A stretch of 64,000 nucleotides of DNA from Knoellia locipacati (GTDB taxonomy: Bacteria > Actinomycetota > Actinomycetes > Actinomycetales > Dermatophilaceae). The stretch is taken from contig NZ_BKBA01000004.1 in assembly GCF_007992835.1 (NCBI RefSeq), positions 285,391 to 349,390 on the forward strand, given 5' to 3'. The notes under the pieces were generated by a model. It saw only the letters and a list, made by a program, of their open reading frames with translations. It was not told the DNA's origin and searched no databases. Below, in pieces: positions 1 to 8,096 of the stretch; the stretch's first letter is position 1; the number at the start of each line of letters is the position of its first letter. The position numbers and the translations under genes were made by a program.

Positions 1-2
1 AC

Positions 3-545
3 GCCGTGCAGTACCAGCTCGACCAGGGCCCCTGCCTCGAGGCCGCGCGCGAGCGCACCGAGGTCGTCGCCACCATCGGGGCGGACGGCGACGCCGACGA
101 GCGGTGGCCGCTCTTCGCCGAGGCCGTGCGCCAGGACGGGATGCGCTCGCTCATGGCGCTGCCCCTGCTCAGCGGTGCCCAGTGCGTGGGCGCGCTCAAC
201 CTCTACGGCACCGTGCCCCACGCCTTCGACGCGTTCGAGGCCTCGCTCGCGCGGGTCGCCGCCGCCCGTGCCGCCGACGCGATCGTCGCGGTGACCGAGC
301 TCGACGGGGCGAGGCGCCTCGCCGGCCAGCTCGAGCAGGCGATGGCCAACCGGGCCGTCATCGAGCAGGCCAAGGGGGTGCTCATGGCGCTGCGCGGGAT
401 CGACGAGCACGCTGCCTTCGACTGGCTGCGCACCTCCTCGCAGGCTCGCAACGTCAAGGTCAAGGTGCTCGCCGAGCAGGTCGTGGCCGGGGTGACCGGG
501 CGGGCCGAGGCGACGGCGACCGAGGCCGACACCGCCACCGGCTGA
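3..545 (+). CDS. GAF-ANTAR domain regulator (5' end outside window)
   Basis: The reading frame is open from the left edge, so the gene is truncated and its start lies upstream. The first ~95 visible residues look like the second half of a GAF sensor domain (QYQLDQGPCLEA, then ALPLLSGAQCVGALNLY). Residues ~100-165 form an ANTAR helical domain (QAMANRAVIEQAKGVLMAL, then AFDWLRTSSQARNVKV). ANTAR domains bind paired hairpins in nascent RNA and act as antiterminators, so this is probably a cytoplasmic signal-responsive RNA-binding regulator. The ligand and target transcript cannot be seen. The tail after the ANTAR domain is short and Ala/Thr/Glu-rich. Confidence 0.85.
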   Translation, partial: AVQYQLDQGPCLEAARERTEVVATIGADGDADERWPLFAEAVRQDGMRSLMALPLLSGAQCVGALNLYGTVPHAFDAFEASLARVAAARAADAIVAVTELDGARRLAGQLEQAMANRAVIEQAKGVLMALRGIDEHAAFDWLRTSSQARNVKVKVLAEQVVAGVTGRAEATATEADTATG

Positions 546-578
546 CTCGGGCCGCCCAGCCGCGTCGGGGTCGCCCAC

Positions 579-584
579 TACAGT
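579..584 (+). promoter_or_regulatory. -10 box of leaderless App1-like gene
   Basis: TACAGT lies exactly 6 bases before the ATG at 591, so transcription should begin at or next to the start codon. No Shine-Dalgarno sequence is present. Confidence 0.6.
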
Positions 585-590
585 CGGTGC

Positions 591-1709
591 ATGGCCCGTC
601 CCCACCTCGCCGCGCTGATGGAGGACGCGTGGAACCGCCGCAAGAGCGACACCCTGCGCGAGCGCGGCTGGGGCACCAAGATCGTCCCGCACACCGGCTA
701 CGGCAGCGTCGGCTTCGTCCGGGTGCTTGCGCGGGTCCTCATGTCGCGCGACCCGATGCGCGCTGCCTCGGGTGACGCCGCCGGCAGCGTCCAGTCGCTG
801 AGGTCGGCCGAGGAGGAGACCCGCGGGTGGCGGGCATTCGTCACCTCGCCCGCGATCGACGTGCCGGTGACGATCCGGATCGGCGAGCGCGAGATCGACG
901 GTCGCACCGACCGGTCGGGGCTGGTCGACATCGTCGTCCACGGGCACGGGCTCGGCCCCGGGTGGCACCAGGTCGAGATCAGCTCGCCGCTGGCCCGCCC
1001 CCGCACCGCCTCGGTGCTCATCATCGGCACCCGCCAGACCTTCGGGCTCGTGAGCGACATCGACGACACCGTGCTCTCGACGTCGCTGCCGCGCCCGGTC
1101 ATCGCCGCATGGAACACCTTCGTCAAGGCCGAGGGCACGCGCAGCCCGGTGCCGGGGATGGCGACGTTCTATCGCGAGCTCATGGACTCGCACCCGGGCA
1201 TGCCCGTCATCTACCTGTCGACCGGCGCGTGGAACACCGCGCCGTCGCTCACCCGGTTCCTGCGACGCAACGGCTACCCGCCGGGCCCGATGCTGCTCAC
1301 CGACTGGGGGCCGACGCACACGGGGTGGTTCCGGTCGGGGCAGGACCACAAGCGGTCGGCCCTCGCCCGCCTCGCCCGCGAGCTGCCGCACGTCAAGTGG
1401 CTGCTCGTCGGCGACGACGGGCAGAACGACCCCAAGCTCTACACCGAGTTCGCGGCCCGACGCCCGGACTCGGTGCGCGCCATCGCCATCCGCCAGCTGA
1501 GCGTCGGCGAGCAGGTCCTCTCGCACGGCCTCCCGGTCGCCAACGACGACCTCGCGCCCGCTCCGACGCAGGACATCGCGGCGCCGGTCGTGCGGGCCCA
1601 CGACGGCTATGCGTTGTCACGGCTCGTCGCGCCCATCCTCGACGGTGACGTCGCCGATCCCGAGGCCGGCGCCAGGGCGCTCGAGGCCTCCGACATGTGG
1701 GGAGTGTGA
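591..1709 (+). CDS. App1-family phosphatase (DUF2183)
   Basis: A 372-residue protein with the DUF2183/App1 phosphatidate phosphatase catalytic domain. The HAD-like DxDxT motif is visible as SDIDDTVLST near residue 156, followed by YLSTGAWN and LLVGDDGQNDP, the expected second and third HAD-type motifs. Yeast App1 dephosphorylates phosphatidate; bacterial substrates are mostly unproven, so the lipid role is inferred from the family. There is no signal peptide or transmembrane helix, so it is probably cytoplasmic or membrane-associated. The ATG at 591 is chosen because a -10 box sits 6 bases upstream. The glycosylase gene starts 4 bases after its stop, so the two are probably cotranscribed. Confidence 0.85.
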   Translation: MARPHLAALMEDAWNRRKSDTLRERGWGTKIVPHTGYGSVGFVRVLARVLMSRDPMRAASGDAAGSVQSLRSAEEETRGWRAFVTSPAIDVPVTIRIGEREIDGRTDRSGLVDIVVHGHGLGPGWHQVEISSPLARPRTASVLIIGTRQTFGLVSDIDDTVLSTSLPRPVIAAWNTFVKAEGTRSPVPGMATFYRELMDSHPGMPVIYLSTGAWNTAPSLTRFLRRNGYPPGPMLLTDWGPTHTGWFRSGQDHKRSALARLARELPHVKWLLVGDDGQNDPKLYTEFAARRPDSVRAIAIRQLSVGEQVLSHGLPVANDDLAPAPTQDIAAPVVRAHDGYALSRLVAPILDGDVADPEAGARALEASDMWGV

Positions 1710-1713
1710 AGCC

Positions 1714-2574
1714 ATGCCCGAGCTGCCCGAGGTCCAGGCGCTCGTCGACTTCCTCGCGTCGCGCACGGCCGACCTGGCCGTGACCGGCGTCGAGCTCGGG
1801 TCGATCTCGGTGCTCAAGACGTTCAACCCGCCACCCGAGGCGCTCGTCGGGGCGCCGGTCGACTCGGTGTCGCGGCACGGCAAGTTCCTCGACCTCGACT
1901 GCGGTGGCACGCACCTCGTCTTCCACCTCGCCCGCGCCGGGTGGCTGCGCTGGTCCGAGTCGCTGTCGCAGACGCGGCTGCGGCCGGGCAAGTCACCCAT
2001 CGCGCTGCGGGTGCGCATGTCCGACGGGTCCGGCTTCGACCTCACCGAGGCCGGGACCAAGAAGTCGCTCGCGGCATACATCGTGTCCTCGCCCGACGAG
2101 GTGCCCGGGATCGCCGCCCTGGGCCCCGACCCGCTCGCGGACTCGTTCTCGCTCAGCGACTTCCGCGAGATCCTCGGCAGTCGCAACGCCCAGGTCAAGG
2201 GCGTCCTGCGCGACCAGCACATCATCGCCGGGGTGGGCAACGCCTACTCCGACGAGATCCTCCACGTCGCCAAGCTGTCGCCCTTCGCGATGGCGGCCAA
2301 GCTCGACGACGAGCAGACCGAACGCCTGTATGCCGCGTTGCGCGAGACCCTGTCCGCTGCGGTCCTCGCCGCGTCGGGCAAGCCCGCGGCCGAGCTCAAG
2401 GACGCCAAGCGCCAGGGAATGCGGGTCCACGGCCGGACGGGTCAGGTCTGCCCCGAGTGCGGCGACACGGTGCGTGAGGTGTCGTTCGCCGACTCCTCGC
2501 TGCAGTACTGCGCGACCTGCCAGACCGGGGGCAAGCCGCTCGCCGACCGGCGCACGAGCAAGTTCCTCAAATAG
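1714..2574 (+). CDS. Fpg/Nei family DNA glycosylase
   Basis: A 286-residue base-excision repair glycosylase/AP lyase. The N-terminus is MPELPEVQ: after Met removal Pro2 is the Schiff-base nucleophile and Glu3 the catalytic acid, which fixes the start at 1714 although the frame is open further upstream. A conserved Lys follows in SRHGKFLDLD, the helix-two-turn-helix carries GVGNAYSDEIL, and the C-terminus has a four-Cys zinc finger (CPECG ... CATC). Fpg and Nei remove oxidised purines or pyrimidines from DNA; I cannot assign which from sequence alone. It follows the App1-like gene by 4 bases and ends just before a strong hairpin. Confidence 0.9.
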   Translation: MPELPEVQALVDFLASRTADLAVTGVELGSISVLKTFNPPPEALVGAPVDSVSRHGKFLDLDCGGTHLVFHLARAGWLRWSESLSQTRLRPGKSPIALRVRMSDGSGFDLTEAGTKKSLAAYIVSSPDEVPGIAALGPDPLADSFSLSDFREILGSRNAQVKGVLRDQHIIAGVGNAYSDEILHVAKLSPFAMAAKLDDEQTERLYAALRETLSAAVLAASGKPAAELKDAKRQGMRVHGRTGQVCPECGDTVREVSFADSSLQYCATCQTGGKPLADRRTSKFLK

Positions 2575-2585
2575 CCATCGCGGGG

Positions 2586-2620
2586 GCCCAGCATTATCGG
2601 GTGACCCGATAATGCTGGGC
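2586..2620 (+). terminator. 16-bp perfect hairpin after the glycosylase gene
   Basis: Arms 2586-2601 and 2605-2620 are perfectly complementary with a 3-base loop (TGA). The inner part is unusually AT-rich (ATTATCGGG). It lies 11 bases past the stop codon and has no T tract. It could be a terminator, or an operator for the phosphatase gene downstream. Confidence 0.6.
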
Positions 2621-2668
2621 TCGACCCGAGTCGGCAGGTCGGGTCGAGCGCGACAAAGTCGGGTCGAG
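2619..2668. repeat. Three copies of TCGGGTCGAG
   Basis: GCTCGACCCGA (2619-2629) and TCGGGTCGAGC (2639-2649) form an 11-bp inverted repeat with a 9-base spacer. A further direct copy lies at 2659-2668. They sit between the glycosylase hairpin and the PhoD gene, where a phosphate- or stress-responsive regulator could bind; this role is inference. Confidence 0.5.
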
Positions 2669-2769
2669 TGACGGCCTGCGCGGTTCTTGGTGCGGCCCAG
2701 ACGCACGGTTCACCCGATCGCCGCCTGAGCGCCGTTCGCCGGTCGCGCTGCGCCGCAAGGGTGTTCGTC

Positions 2770-4434
2770 ATGGACACCACTCGCCGTTCTGCCCTGCGCA
2801 CCGGTCTCGTCGTCGGGTCGGCCGCACTCGTCGCCGGAGCCGCGACCGCCGCCGGCGCCGCGCCCCGTGCCGACGCCCGGCCCACCGCGGCCGCCGTCAT
2901 CCCCCGCTCGGACCCCTTCACGCTCGGCGTCGCGAGCGGCGACCCGGAGTCCGACGGCTTCGTCATCTGGACCCGTCTCGCGCTCGACCCGCTCGCGGCA
3001 GACGGGCTGGGAGGTATGCCGTCCTCGCGCTTCCAGCTCAACTGGCAGGTCGCGACGGACGAGCGGTTCGCGAACGTCGTGAAGGCCGGGTCCGTGACGG
3101 CCGACCCTGCGTGGGCCCACTCGGCGCACGTCGAGGTGCGTGGGCTCCGGCCGGCGCGCGAGTACTGGTACCGCTTCCGCCTCGGCCCGCACCTCTCACG
3201 GTCGGGGCGCGCCCTCACGACACCGGCCCCCGGCTCGTCGCCGTCGTCGCTGCTCATGGCGTTCGCGTCCTGCTCGAACCTCCCCGCGGGGTGGTTCACG
3301 GCCTACCGCCACCTCGCCGAGGAGCGCCCCGACCTCATCCTTCACCTCGGCGACTACCAGTACGAGGGCGGCGGCACCGGCATCGGCCGCACCCACGCCG
3401 GCCCGGAGACCAAGACCCTGGCCGGCTACCGGCAGCGCCACGCGCAGTACAAGACCGACCTCGACCTCCAGGAGGCGCACGCCGCCGCGCCGTGGCTCGT
3501 CGTGTGGGACGACCACGAGGTCGACAACAACTACGCCGACGACCTCGCCGACCGCCCCGTCGAGCAGCCCGGGTTCCTCGAGAGGCGCGCCGCGGCATAC
3601 CGGGCGTACTACGAGAACATGCCGCTGCGACGACGCTCGGTCCCCGCGGGCCCCGACCTCGACCTCTACCGCCGCAGCGCGTGGGGCGACCTCGCGACGC
3701 TGCACATGATGGACACCCGCCAGTACCGGTCCGACCAGGCATGCGGCGACGGCTACAAGGACTGCCCGGCCGCCGACGACCCGGCGCGCTCGCTTCCCGG
3801 GCTCGAGCAGGAGAAGTGGTTGCTCGACGGGTTCCGCGACTCGAGTGCCCGCTGGGACATCCTCGGCCAGCAGGTGTTCTTCGGGCGGCGCGACAACGAC
3901 CCGACCGCCGCGACGACCGTGTCGATGGACGCGTGGGACGGCTACCGCGCCTCGCGCCAGCGCATCACCCAGGGCTGGGTCGACGCCGACGTCCGCAACC
4001 CCGTCGTCCTCACCGGTGACGTCCACGCCCACTGGGCCAGCGACCTCTACCTCGACTACGACGAGGCCGCCAGCGCCAAGCCGGTCGGGTCCGAGCTCAT
4101 CACCTCGTCGATCACGTCGGGCGGCAACGGCTACGACGAGGCCGACGGCGCCCACCCGTGGGCGGCGTGGAACCCGAACCTGCGGTTCTGGACCAACCTG
4201 CGCGGCTACGTCTCGACGACGATCACCCCGACCGAGATGACCGCCCGGTTCCGGTGCGTGCCCCAGGTGACGACGCCCGGCGCCGACGTGTTCACCCGGG
4301 CGACCTTCGTCCTCGAGGACGGCGTGCGGGGGCTCCAGCAGGAGCAGGCTGCGCCGCAACGGCAGCTGCGCTCGTCGCGCACCGACGAGCAGAAGGTCGC
4401 CGACACCATCGCCGCCGAGACGCACGCCGACTGA
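2770..4434 (+). CDS. PhoD-like alkaline phosphatase, Tat-exported
   Basis: A 554-residue protein beginning MDTTRRSALRTG, a twin-arginine signal followed by a hydrophobic Ala/Val/Gly stretch and AGAAPRADA, so it should be exported folded. The rest matches PhoD: an N-terminal beta domain (FTLGVASGDPESDGFVIWTRL) and a metallophosphatase core with LHLGDYQYEG, WDDHEVDNNYADD and LTGDVHAHW, supplying Asp/Asn/His ligands for the Fe/Ca centre known in PhoD enzymes. The frame is open further upstream, but the ATG at 2770 is the one that precedes the Tat motif. Likely role: extracellular phosphomonoester or phosphodiester hydrolysis for phosphate scavenging. No clear PHO box was recognised upstream. Confidence 0.9.
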   Translation: MDTTRRSALRTGLVVGSAALVAGAATAAGAAPRADARPTAAAVIPRSDPFTLGVASGDPESDGFVIWTRLALDPLAADGLGGMPSSRFQLNWQVATDERFANVVKAGSVTADPAWAHSAHVEVRGLRPAREYWYRFRLGPHLSRSGRALTTPAPGSSPSSLLMAFASCSNLPAGWFTAYRHLAEERPDLILHLGDYQYEGGGTGIGRTHAGPETKTLAGYRQRHAQYKTDLDLQEAHAAAPWLVVWDDHEVDNNYADDLADRPVEQPGFLERRAAAYRAYYENMPLRRRSVPAGPDLDLYRRSAWGDLATLHMMDTRQYRSDQACGDGYKDCPAADDPARSLPGLEQEKWLLDGFRDSSARWDILGQQVFFGRRDNDPTAATTVSMDAWDGYRASRQRITQGWVDADVRNPVVLTGDVHAHWASDLYLDYDEAASAKPVGSELITSSITSGGNGYDEADGAHPWAAWNPNLRFWTNLRGYVSTTITPTEMTARFRCVPQVTTPGADVFTRATFVLEDGVRGLQQEQAAPQRQLRSSRTDEQKVADTIAAETHAD

Positions 4435-4464
4435 TGCGACAGGCGCTCGGGCGTGCACCTCAAG

Positions 4465-4470
4465 TACCGT
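4465..4470 (+). promoter_or_regulatory. -10 box of rhodanese gene
   Basis: TACCGT ends 7 bases before the ATG at 4478. The intervening CGGAGGC also resembles a Shine-Dalgarno sequence, but it would lie at the very 5' end of the transcript. Confidence 0.5.
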
Positions 4471-4477
4471 CGGAGGC

Positions 4478-4816
4478 ATGAGCCAGTTCCCCCAGGTCCA
4501 GCCGTCCGACCTCGCCGACGACGCCGTCCTCCTCGACATCCGCGAGCAGGACGAGTGGGACCGCGGCCACGCCCCGGGAGCCGTGCACATCCCGATGAGC
4601 GAGCTGCCGGCCCGCGTCGACGAGCTCGCGCCGTTCCTCGAGCGCGACGAGACCGTCGTCGTCACCTGCCGCAGCGGCGGTCGGGTGGCGCGCACCCTGC
4701 CGTGGCTCGAGCAGCAGGGCTACGAGGTCGCGAACCTCGACGGTGGCATGCGCGCCTGGCACGCCGCCGGCAAGGAGATGCAGACCTCCGACGGCAGCGA
4801 CCCGCAGGTCCCCTGA
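4478..4816 (+). CDS. Single-domain rhodanese-like protein
   Basis: A 112-residue cytoplasmic protein consisting of one rhodanese domain. Recognisable blocks are LLDIREQDEWDRGHAPGAVHIP near the N-terminus and the active-site loop VVTCRSGGRVA, with the catalytic Cys in CRSGGR forming a six-residue loop typical of sulfurtransferases. Such proteins carry a persulfide on this Cys and donate sulfur to thiols, cyanide or protein partners; the physiological acceptor is unknown. It is transcribed alone and followed by a long bidirectional hairpin that separates it from the convergent M20 peptidase gene. Confidence 0.88.
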   Translation: MSQFPQVQPSDLADDAVLLDIREQDEWDRGHAPGAVHIPMSELPARVDELAPFLERDETVVVTCRSGGRVARTLPWLEQQGYEVANLDGGMRAWHAAGKEMQTSDGSDPQVP

Positions 4817-4837
4817 GCCGCCCGCTCTCAACAGCCG

Positions 4838-4885
4838 GGTATGCCGTGGGGCACCGTTCACGCGAACGGTGCCCCACGGCATACC
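4838..4885. terminator. 22-bp perfect bidirectional hairpin built on GTATGCCG
   Basis: Arms 4838-4859 and 4864-4885 are fully complementary with a 4-base loop. It sits between two convergent genes (stops at 4816 and 4900), so it should terminate both. The outer end of each arm is one copy of the window-wide octamer GTATGCCG/CGGCATAC. Confidence 0.8.
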
Positions 4886-4899
4886 TGCTCCTTCTCCGG

Positions 4900-6447
4900 T
4901 CACACCCGGAAGCGCGAGAACACCTCGTACATGAAGTCGGTGCCCGTCGCGAGGGCCTCGACGAAGATGCGCTCGTCGTTGCCGTGCATCCCGATGAGCT
5001 GGTCGTTGTCGATGACGTAGGGGTAGACGCCGTAGCCCGGGATGCCCTTCTCGCGCCACGGGCCAAGGCTCGTGCCCGCCTCGAAGAGCGCCGGGGTGAA
5101 GACCGCCTCCGGGTAGGTCTTGACCGCGGCCTGTGAGATCCCGCTGAACAGAGGGGTCTTGACGTCGGCCGGTGGGGTGGCCCACCGCTTGTCGAGCGCG
5201 GCGAGCGTCTGCTCCTCGGTCTCGCCCTCGGCACCCGCGAGGGTCACCTCGATGTCGCGCTCGTCCATGAGCCTGCGGATCGACGCGAGGAAGTCACGCG
5301 GCTTCTGCCCGCCGGGGATCCCGCGGCAGTTGACCCGGACGTGGGCCTCGGACGGGATGACGTTCTCCTTGTAGCCAGCGTCCTCGATGACGAAGGCCAT
5401 CGTCGTGCGCAGCAGCGCCGAGTGGAGGTAGGGGTAGTCGGAGAGCCTGACGACCAGGGCGGCGGCGCGCTCGAGGGACCGCTGGCTGCGGGCCTTGAGC
5501 ATGAGGCGCAGCGCGCTCCTGAGCTTGCGGTCGTCGGTGGCGCGGGCGAGCGCCTCGAAGTAGGCGCGCGTGACGTCGGTGAGCGCCACGGGCGCCTTGT
5601 GGTCGCCGAGCTCGGACACCGCTCGGGAGAGGCCGACGATCGCCGAGTCCGGCATCGGCTTGCTCGAGTGGGTCGCGGTGCCGCGGGCGCGCAGGTCGAG
5701 GTTGAAGTAGACCTTGTCCTGGCGGGTGACGGTGATGAGCATCGGTGTCGTGCCGTCGGACTGGGCGAGGAACCACCCGCCCTCGGTGAGCACCATCCCG
5801 CAGTCGAGCTTGTCCCAGTGCTCCTTCGCGAGCCAGCCCGAGCCGTAGCTCCCGGCCTCCTCGTCGCAGTCGGTGAGGACGATGATGTCGCGGTCGAACT
5901 CGGCGCCCTGGGAGAGGTGACGGAGCAGGGCGGAGACCGAGGCGGCGTTCGCGCCCTTCATGTCGAGGGCGCCACGGCCGTAGATCTCGCCGTCCTTGAC
6001 GGTGCCCGTGAACGGGTCGACGCTCCAGTTCTCCCGCTCGACCGGCACGACGTCGGAGTGGCCGAGCAGGAGCAGCGGCTTCTCCTTCGAGCCGGCCTTC
6101 CCCGGGATCCGCGCGATGAGGTGGACGTTGTCGGGCTGCGGTGTCGCGATGATCTCGGCGGGCACCCCGGCCGCGTCCCACACCGACTTGAGCCACTCCG
6201 CGTGCGGCCGAGTGTTGCCACCCTTGCCGAAGTTCTGGGTGTCGAACGAGAGCATCTTCTTGAGCAGGGCGAGGGGGTCGGCCGGTGCCGCGGCCGACCT
6301 GGCGCCGCGTCGCGAGGCGGCGGCAGGGCCGGTCCCCAGCTGTGAGCCCGCGGTGGTGGCGAGGGCGGCGAGCCCCGCGACCCCGCCGACGCCGGCGACG
6401 AACTTGCGCCGGTCGACCTGTGCTCCGGAACCTTCTGGGCGAACCAT
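4900..6447 (-). CDS. M20-family metallopeptidase, Tat signal
   Basis: A 515-residue dinuclear-zinc hydrolase of the M20/M25/M40 family. The N-terminus carries VDRRKFVAGVGGVAGLAAL, a Tat signal, so it is probably exported. Metal-site motifs are LLLGHSDVVPV (His, near residue 130), GRGALDMKG (bridging Asp) and LTDCDEEAGS (catalytic Glu pair). The lid/dimerisation domain follows with ATHSSKPMPDSAI. Family members cleave dipeptides, N-acyl amino acids or succinyl-diaminopimelate; the substrate is not evident. The ATG at 6447 is preceded by GGAG at a good spacing. It converges on the rhodanese gene and diverges from the AAA ATPase gene. Confidence 0.88.
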   Translation of the reverse strand: MVRPEGSGAQVDRRKFVAGVGGVAGLAALATTAGSQLGTGPAAASRRGARSAAAPADPLALLKKMLSFDTQNFGKGGNTRPHAEWLKSVWDAAGVPAEIIATPQPDNVHLIARIPGKAGSKEKPLLLLGHSDVVPVERENWSVDPFTGTVKDGEIYGRGALDMKGANAASVSALLRHLSQGAEFDRDIIVLTDCDEEAGSYGSGWLAKEHWDKLDCGMVLTEGGWFLAQSDGTTPMLITVTRQDKVYFNLDLRARGTATHSSKPMPDSAIVGLSRAVSELGDHKAPVALTDVTRAYFEALARATDDRKLRSALRLMLKARSQRSLERAAALVVRLSDYPYLHSALLRTTMAFVIEDAGYKENVIPSEAHVRVNCRGIPGGQKPRDFLASIRRLMDERDIEVTLAGAEGETEEQTLAALDKRWATPPADVKTPLFSGISQAAVKTYPEAVFTPALFEAGTSLGPWREKGIPGYGVYPYVIDNDQLIGMHGNDERIFVEALATGTDFMYEVFSRFRV

Positions 6448-6638
6448 GGACTACTCCGATCAGACGACGACGTGCTGACCGATCTGACCTTTCTGGGTTA
6501 CGTCCGGGTAGTCACCGACCGGGTCCGCCGACGTCGACCAAGGGCGGGTTTTGTGACCCGACCGGTCGCTTGGCTGCGGTGACCGGTCGTCCTCGGGCTC
6601 GGGCGTCCAGCGACTGACATCCGGGCCGGTCCGGAAAC

Positions 6639-6667
6639 CGCAGCGGATTCGCAGCGAAATCGCAGCG
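6639..6667. repeat. Three CGCAGCG direct repeats, 11-bp period
   Basis: CGCAGCG starts at 6639, 6650 and 6661, exactly 11 bases apart, putting all copies on one face of the helix. This spacing is typical of cooperative regulator binding, for example OmpR/PhoB-family direct repeats. The regulator is unknown. Confidence 0.45.
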
Positions 6668-6692
6668 GTGTCGCCGACTCTTCGCCTCGAAG

Positions 6693-6734
6693 GGCGGTGC
6701 GCCGCGCGTTGAGGGGGCGGCGCGGCGCACCGCC
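6693..6734. repeat. 15-bp perfect inverted repeat, 12-base loop
   Basis: Arms 6693-6707 (GGCGGTGCGCCGCGC) and 6720-6734 are exact complements. It lies between divergent genes, so it is not an obvious terminator; a structured leader or binding site is possible. Confidence 0.5.
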
Positions 6735-6774
6735 CAGCGTCGTGCGGACGTGCGACGACGGCACCGGGCGCGAC

Positions 6775-6806
6775 ACGGCATACGACGTTATCTGGATGTA
6801 TGCCGT
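6775..6806. repeat. ACGGCATAC...GTATGCCGT inverted pair
   Basis: Nine-base arms at 6775-6783 and 6798-6806 flank a 14-base AT-richer spacer, just upstream of the ATPase -10 box. Both arms are copies of the window-wide octamer extended by one base. Confidence 0.6.
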
Positions 6807-6824
6807 CCGCCCTAGAGATGCGGA

Positions 6825-6830
6825 TACGGT
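6825..6830 (+). promoter_or_regulatory. -10 box of leaderless AAA ATPase gene
   Basis: TACGGT lies 6 bases before the GTG at 6837, with no ribosome-binding site between. Confidence 0.55.
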
Positions 6831-6836
6831 GCGATC

Positions 6837-8054
6837 GTGGACCCGATCCGTAACCCCTACGCCCCCGGCGCCGGCCAGCGCCCGCCCGAGCTCGCCGGTC
6901 GCGACGAGCAGCTCGACGCCTTCGAGGTCGTCCTCGAACGCGTGCGGCGGGGTCGCCCCGAACGCTCGATCGTGCTCACCGGACTGCGCGGCGTCGGCAA
7001 GACGGTGCTGCTCAACGCGCTGCGGTCAGCCGCTGTTCGCGCCAAGTGGGGGACCGGCAAGCTCGAGGCGCGACCCGACCAGTCGCTGCGCCGTCCCCTG
7101 TCGTCGGCGCTGCACCAGGCGGTGCGCGAGCTCGGCCACCCCAGCGACCACGAGGTCCAGCACGTCCTCGGCGTTATCAAGGCCTTCGCCCAGCGCGACG
7201 CTCCGTCGGGGGCCAAGCTGCGCGAGCGCTGGAACCCGGGCATCGACGCACCGGCCGCCTCGGGACGTGCCGACTCCGGCGACATCGAGATCGACCTCGT
7301 CGAGCTGCTCACCGACATCGGCGGGCTCGCCGCCGACACCGGTCGCGGGATCGCGGTGTTCATCGACGAGATGCAGGACCTGGGGCCCGACGACGTGTCG
7401 GCGCTGTGTGCGGCCTGCCACGAGATCTCGCAGTCGGGCTTGCCGGTCATCGTCGTCGGGGCCGGCCTGCCGCACCTTCCGGCGGTGCTCTCGGCGTCGA
7501 AGTCGTACTCGGAGAGGCTCTTTCGCTACTCGCGCATCGACCGGCTCCCGCGTGCGGCGGCGGACGCGGCGCTGGTCGTGCCCGCCGAGGAGGAGGGTGC
7601 GGCCTACGAGAAGGACGCCCTCGACGCGATGTATGCCGCGACCGGCGGCTACCCGTACTTCATCCAGGCCTACGGCAAGGCGGCTTGGGACCGTGCCCCT
7701 GCGTCGCCGGTGACCGCCGACGACGTGCGGGTCGCCGCCCCCGAGGCGGAGGCGGAGCTCGCCGTCGGGTTCTTCGGGTCGCGGTTCGAGCGGGCGACGC
7801 CGGGGGAGCGCGAGTACCTCCGGGCGATGGCCGACGTCGCGGTCGCCATCGCCGAGGGTGGGGTCGAGGAGCTCGACGACATCGAGTCGGTCCCCACGGC
7901 CGATGTGGCGTCACAGCTCGGCCGCAAGCCCCAGTCGCTGTCGCCGGCGCGGGACGCCCTGCTCAAGAAGGGGCTCATCTACTCGGGCGAGCGCGGTCGG
8001 ATCGCGTTCACCGTGCCGCACTTCGGTCGCTACCTGCGCGAGCAGACCGCCTGA
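6837..8054 (+). CDS. AAA/Orc-like ATPase with C-terminal winged helix
   Basis: A 405-residue cytoplasmic P-loop ATPase. Walker A is TGLRGVGKT near residue 50, Walker B is GIAVFIDEMQDL near residue 178, and GGYPYFIQAYGKAAW resembles the sensor-2 region of the ORC/STAND-like archaeal-ATPase class. The last ~60 residues (PTADVASQLGRKPQSLSPARDALLKKGLIYSGERGRIAFT) look like a winged helix. Related genes are widespread in actinobacteria without an assigned function; DNA or partner-protein binding is inference. The GTG at 6837 is chosen from the leaderless promoter. The upstream region is unusually rich in repeats, which suggests regulated expression. Confidence 0.8.
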   Translation: MDPIRNPYAPGAGQRPPELAGRDEQLDAFEVVLERVRRGRPERSIVLTGLRGVGKTVLLNALRSAAVRAKWGTGKLEARPDQSLRRPLSSALHQAVRELGHPSDHEVQHVLGVIKAFAQRDAPSGAKLRERWNPGIDAPAASGRADSGDIEIDLVELLTDIGGLAADTGRGIAVFIDEMQDLGPDDVSALCAACHEISQSGLPVIVVGAGLPHLPAVLSASKSYSERLFRYSRIDRLPRAAADAALVVPAEEEGAAYEKDALDAMYAATGGYPYFIQAYGKAAWDRAPASPVTADDVRVAAPEAEAELAVGFFGSRFERATPGEREYLRAMADVAVAIAEGGVEELDDIESVPTADVASQLGRKPQSLSPARDALLKKGLIYSGERGRIAFTVPHFGRYLREQTA

Positions 8055-8096
8055 CCGAGGGCTCTCACCGCAGGGCGGCGTTGCCGCACCGGGACG

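Larger units (their letters stand above)
6448..6836. other. 389-bp divergent intergenic region with several repeats
   Basis: This is the only gap over 300 bases. It lies between the divergent M20 peptidase and AAA ATPase genes. It holds three 11-bp-spaced direct repeats (6639-6667), a 15-bp inverted repeat (6693-6707/6720-6734), a GTATGCCG inverted pair (6775-6806) and the ATPase -10 box. The short open frames in it have no recognisable protein features and I do not call a gene. Confidence 0.6.
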
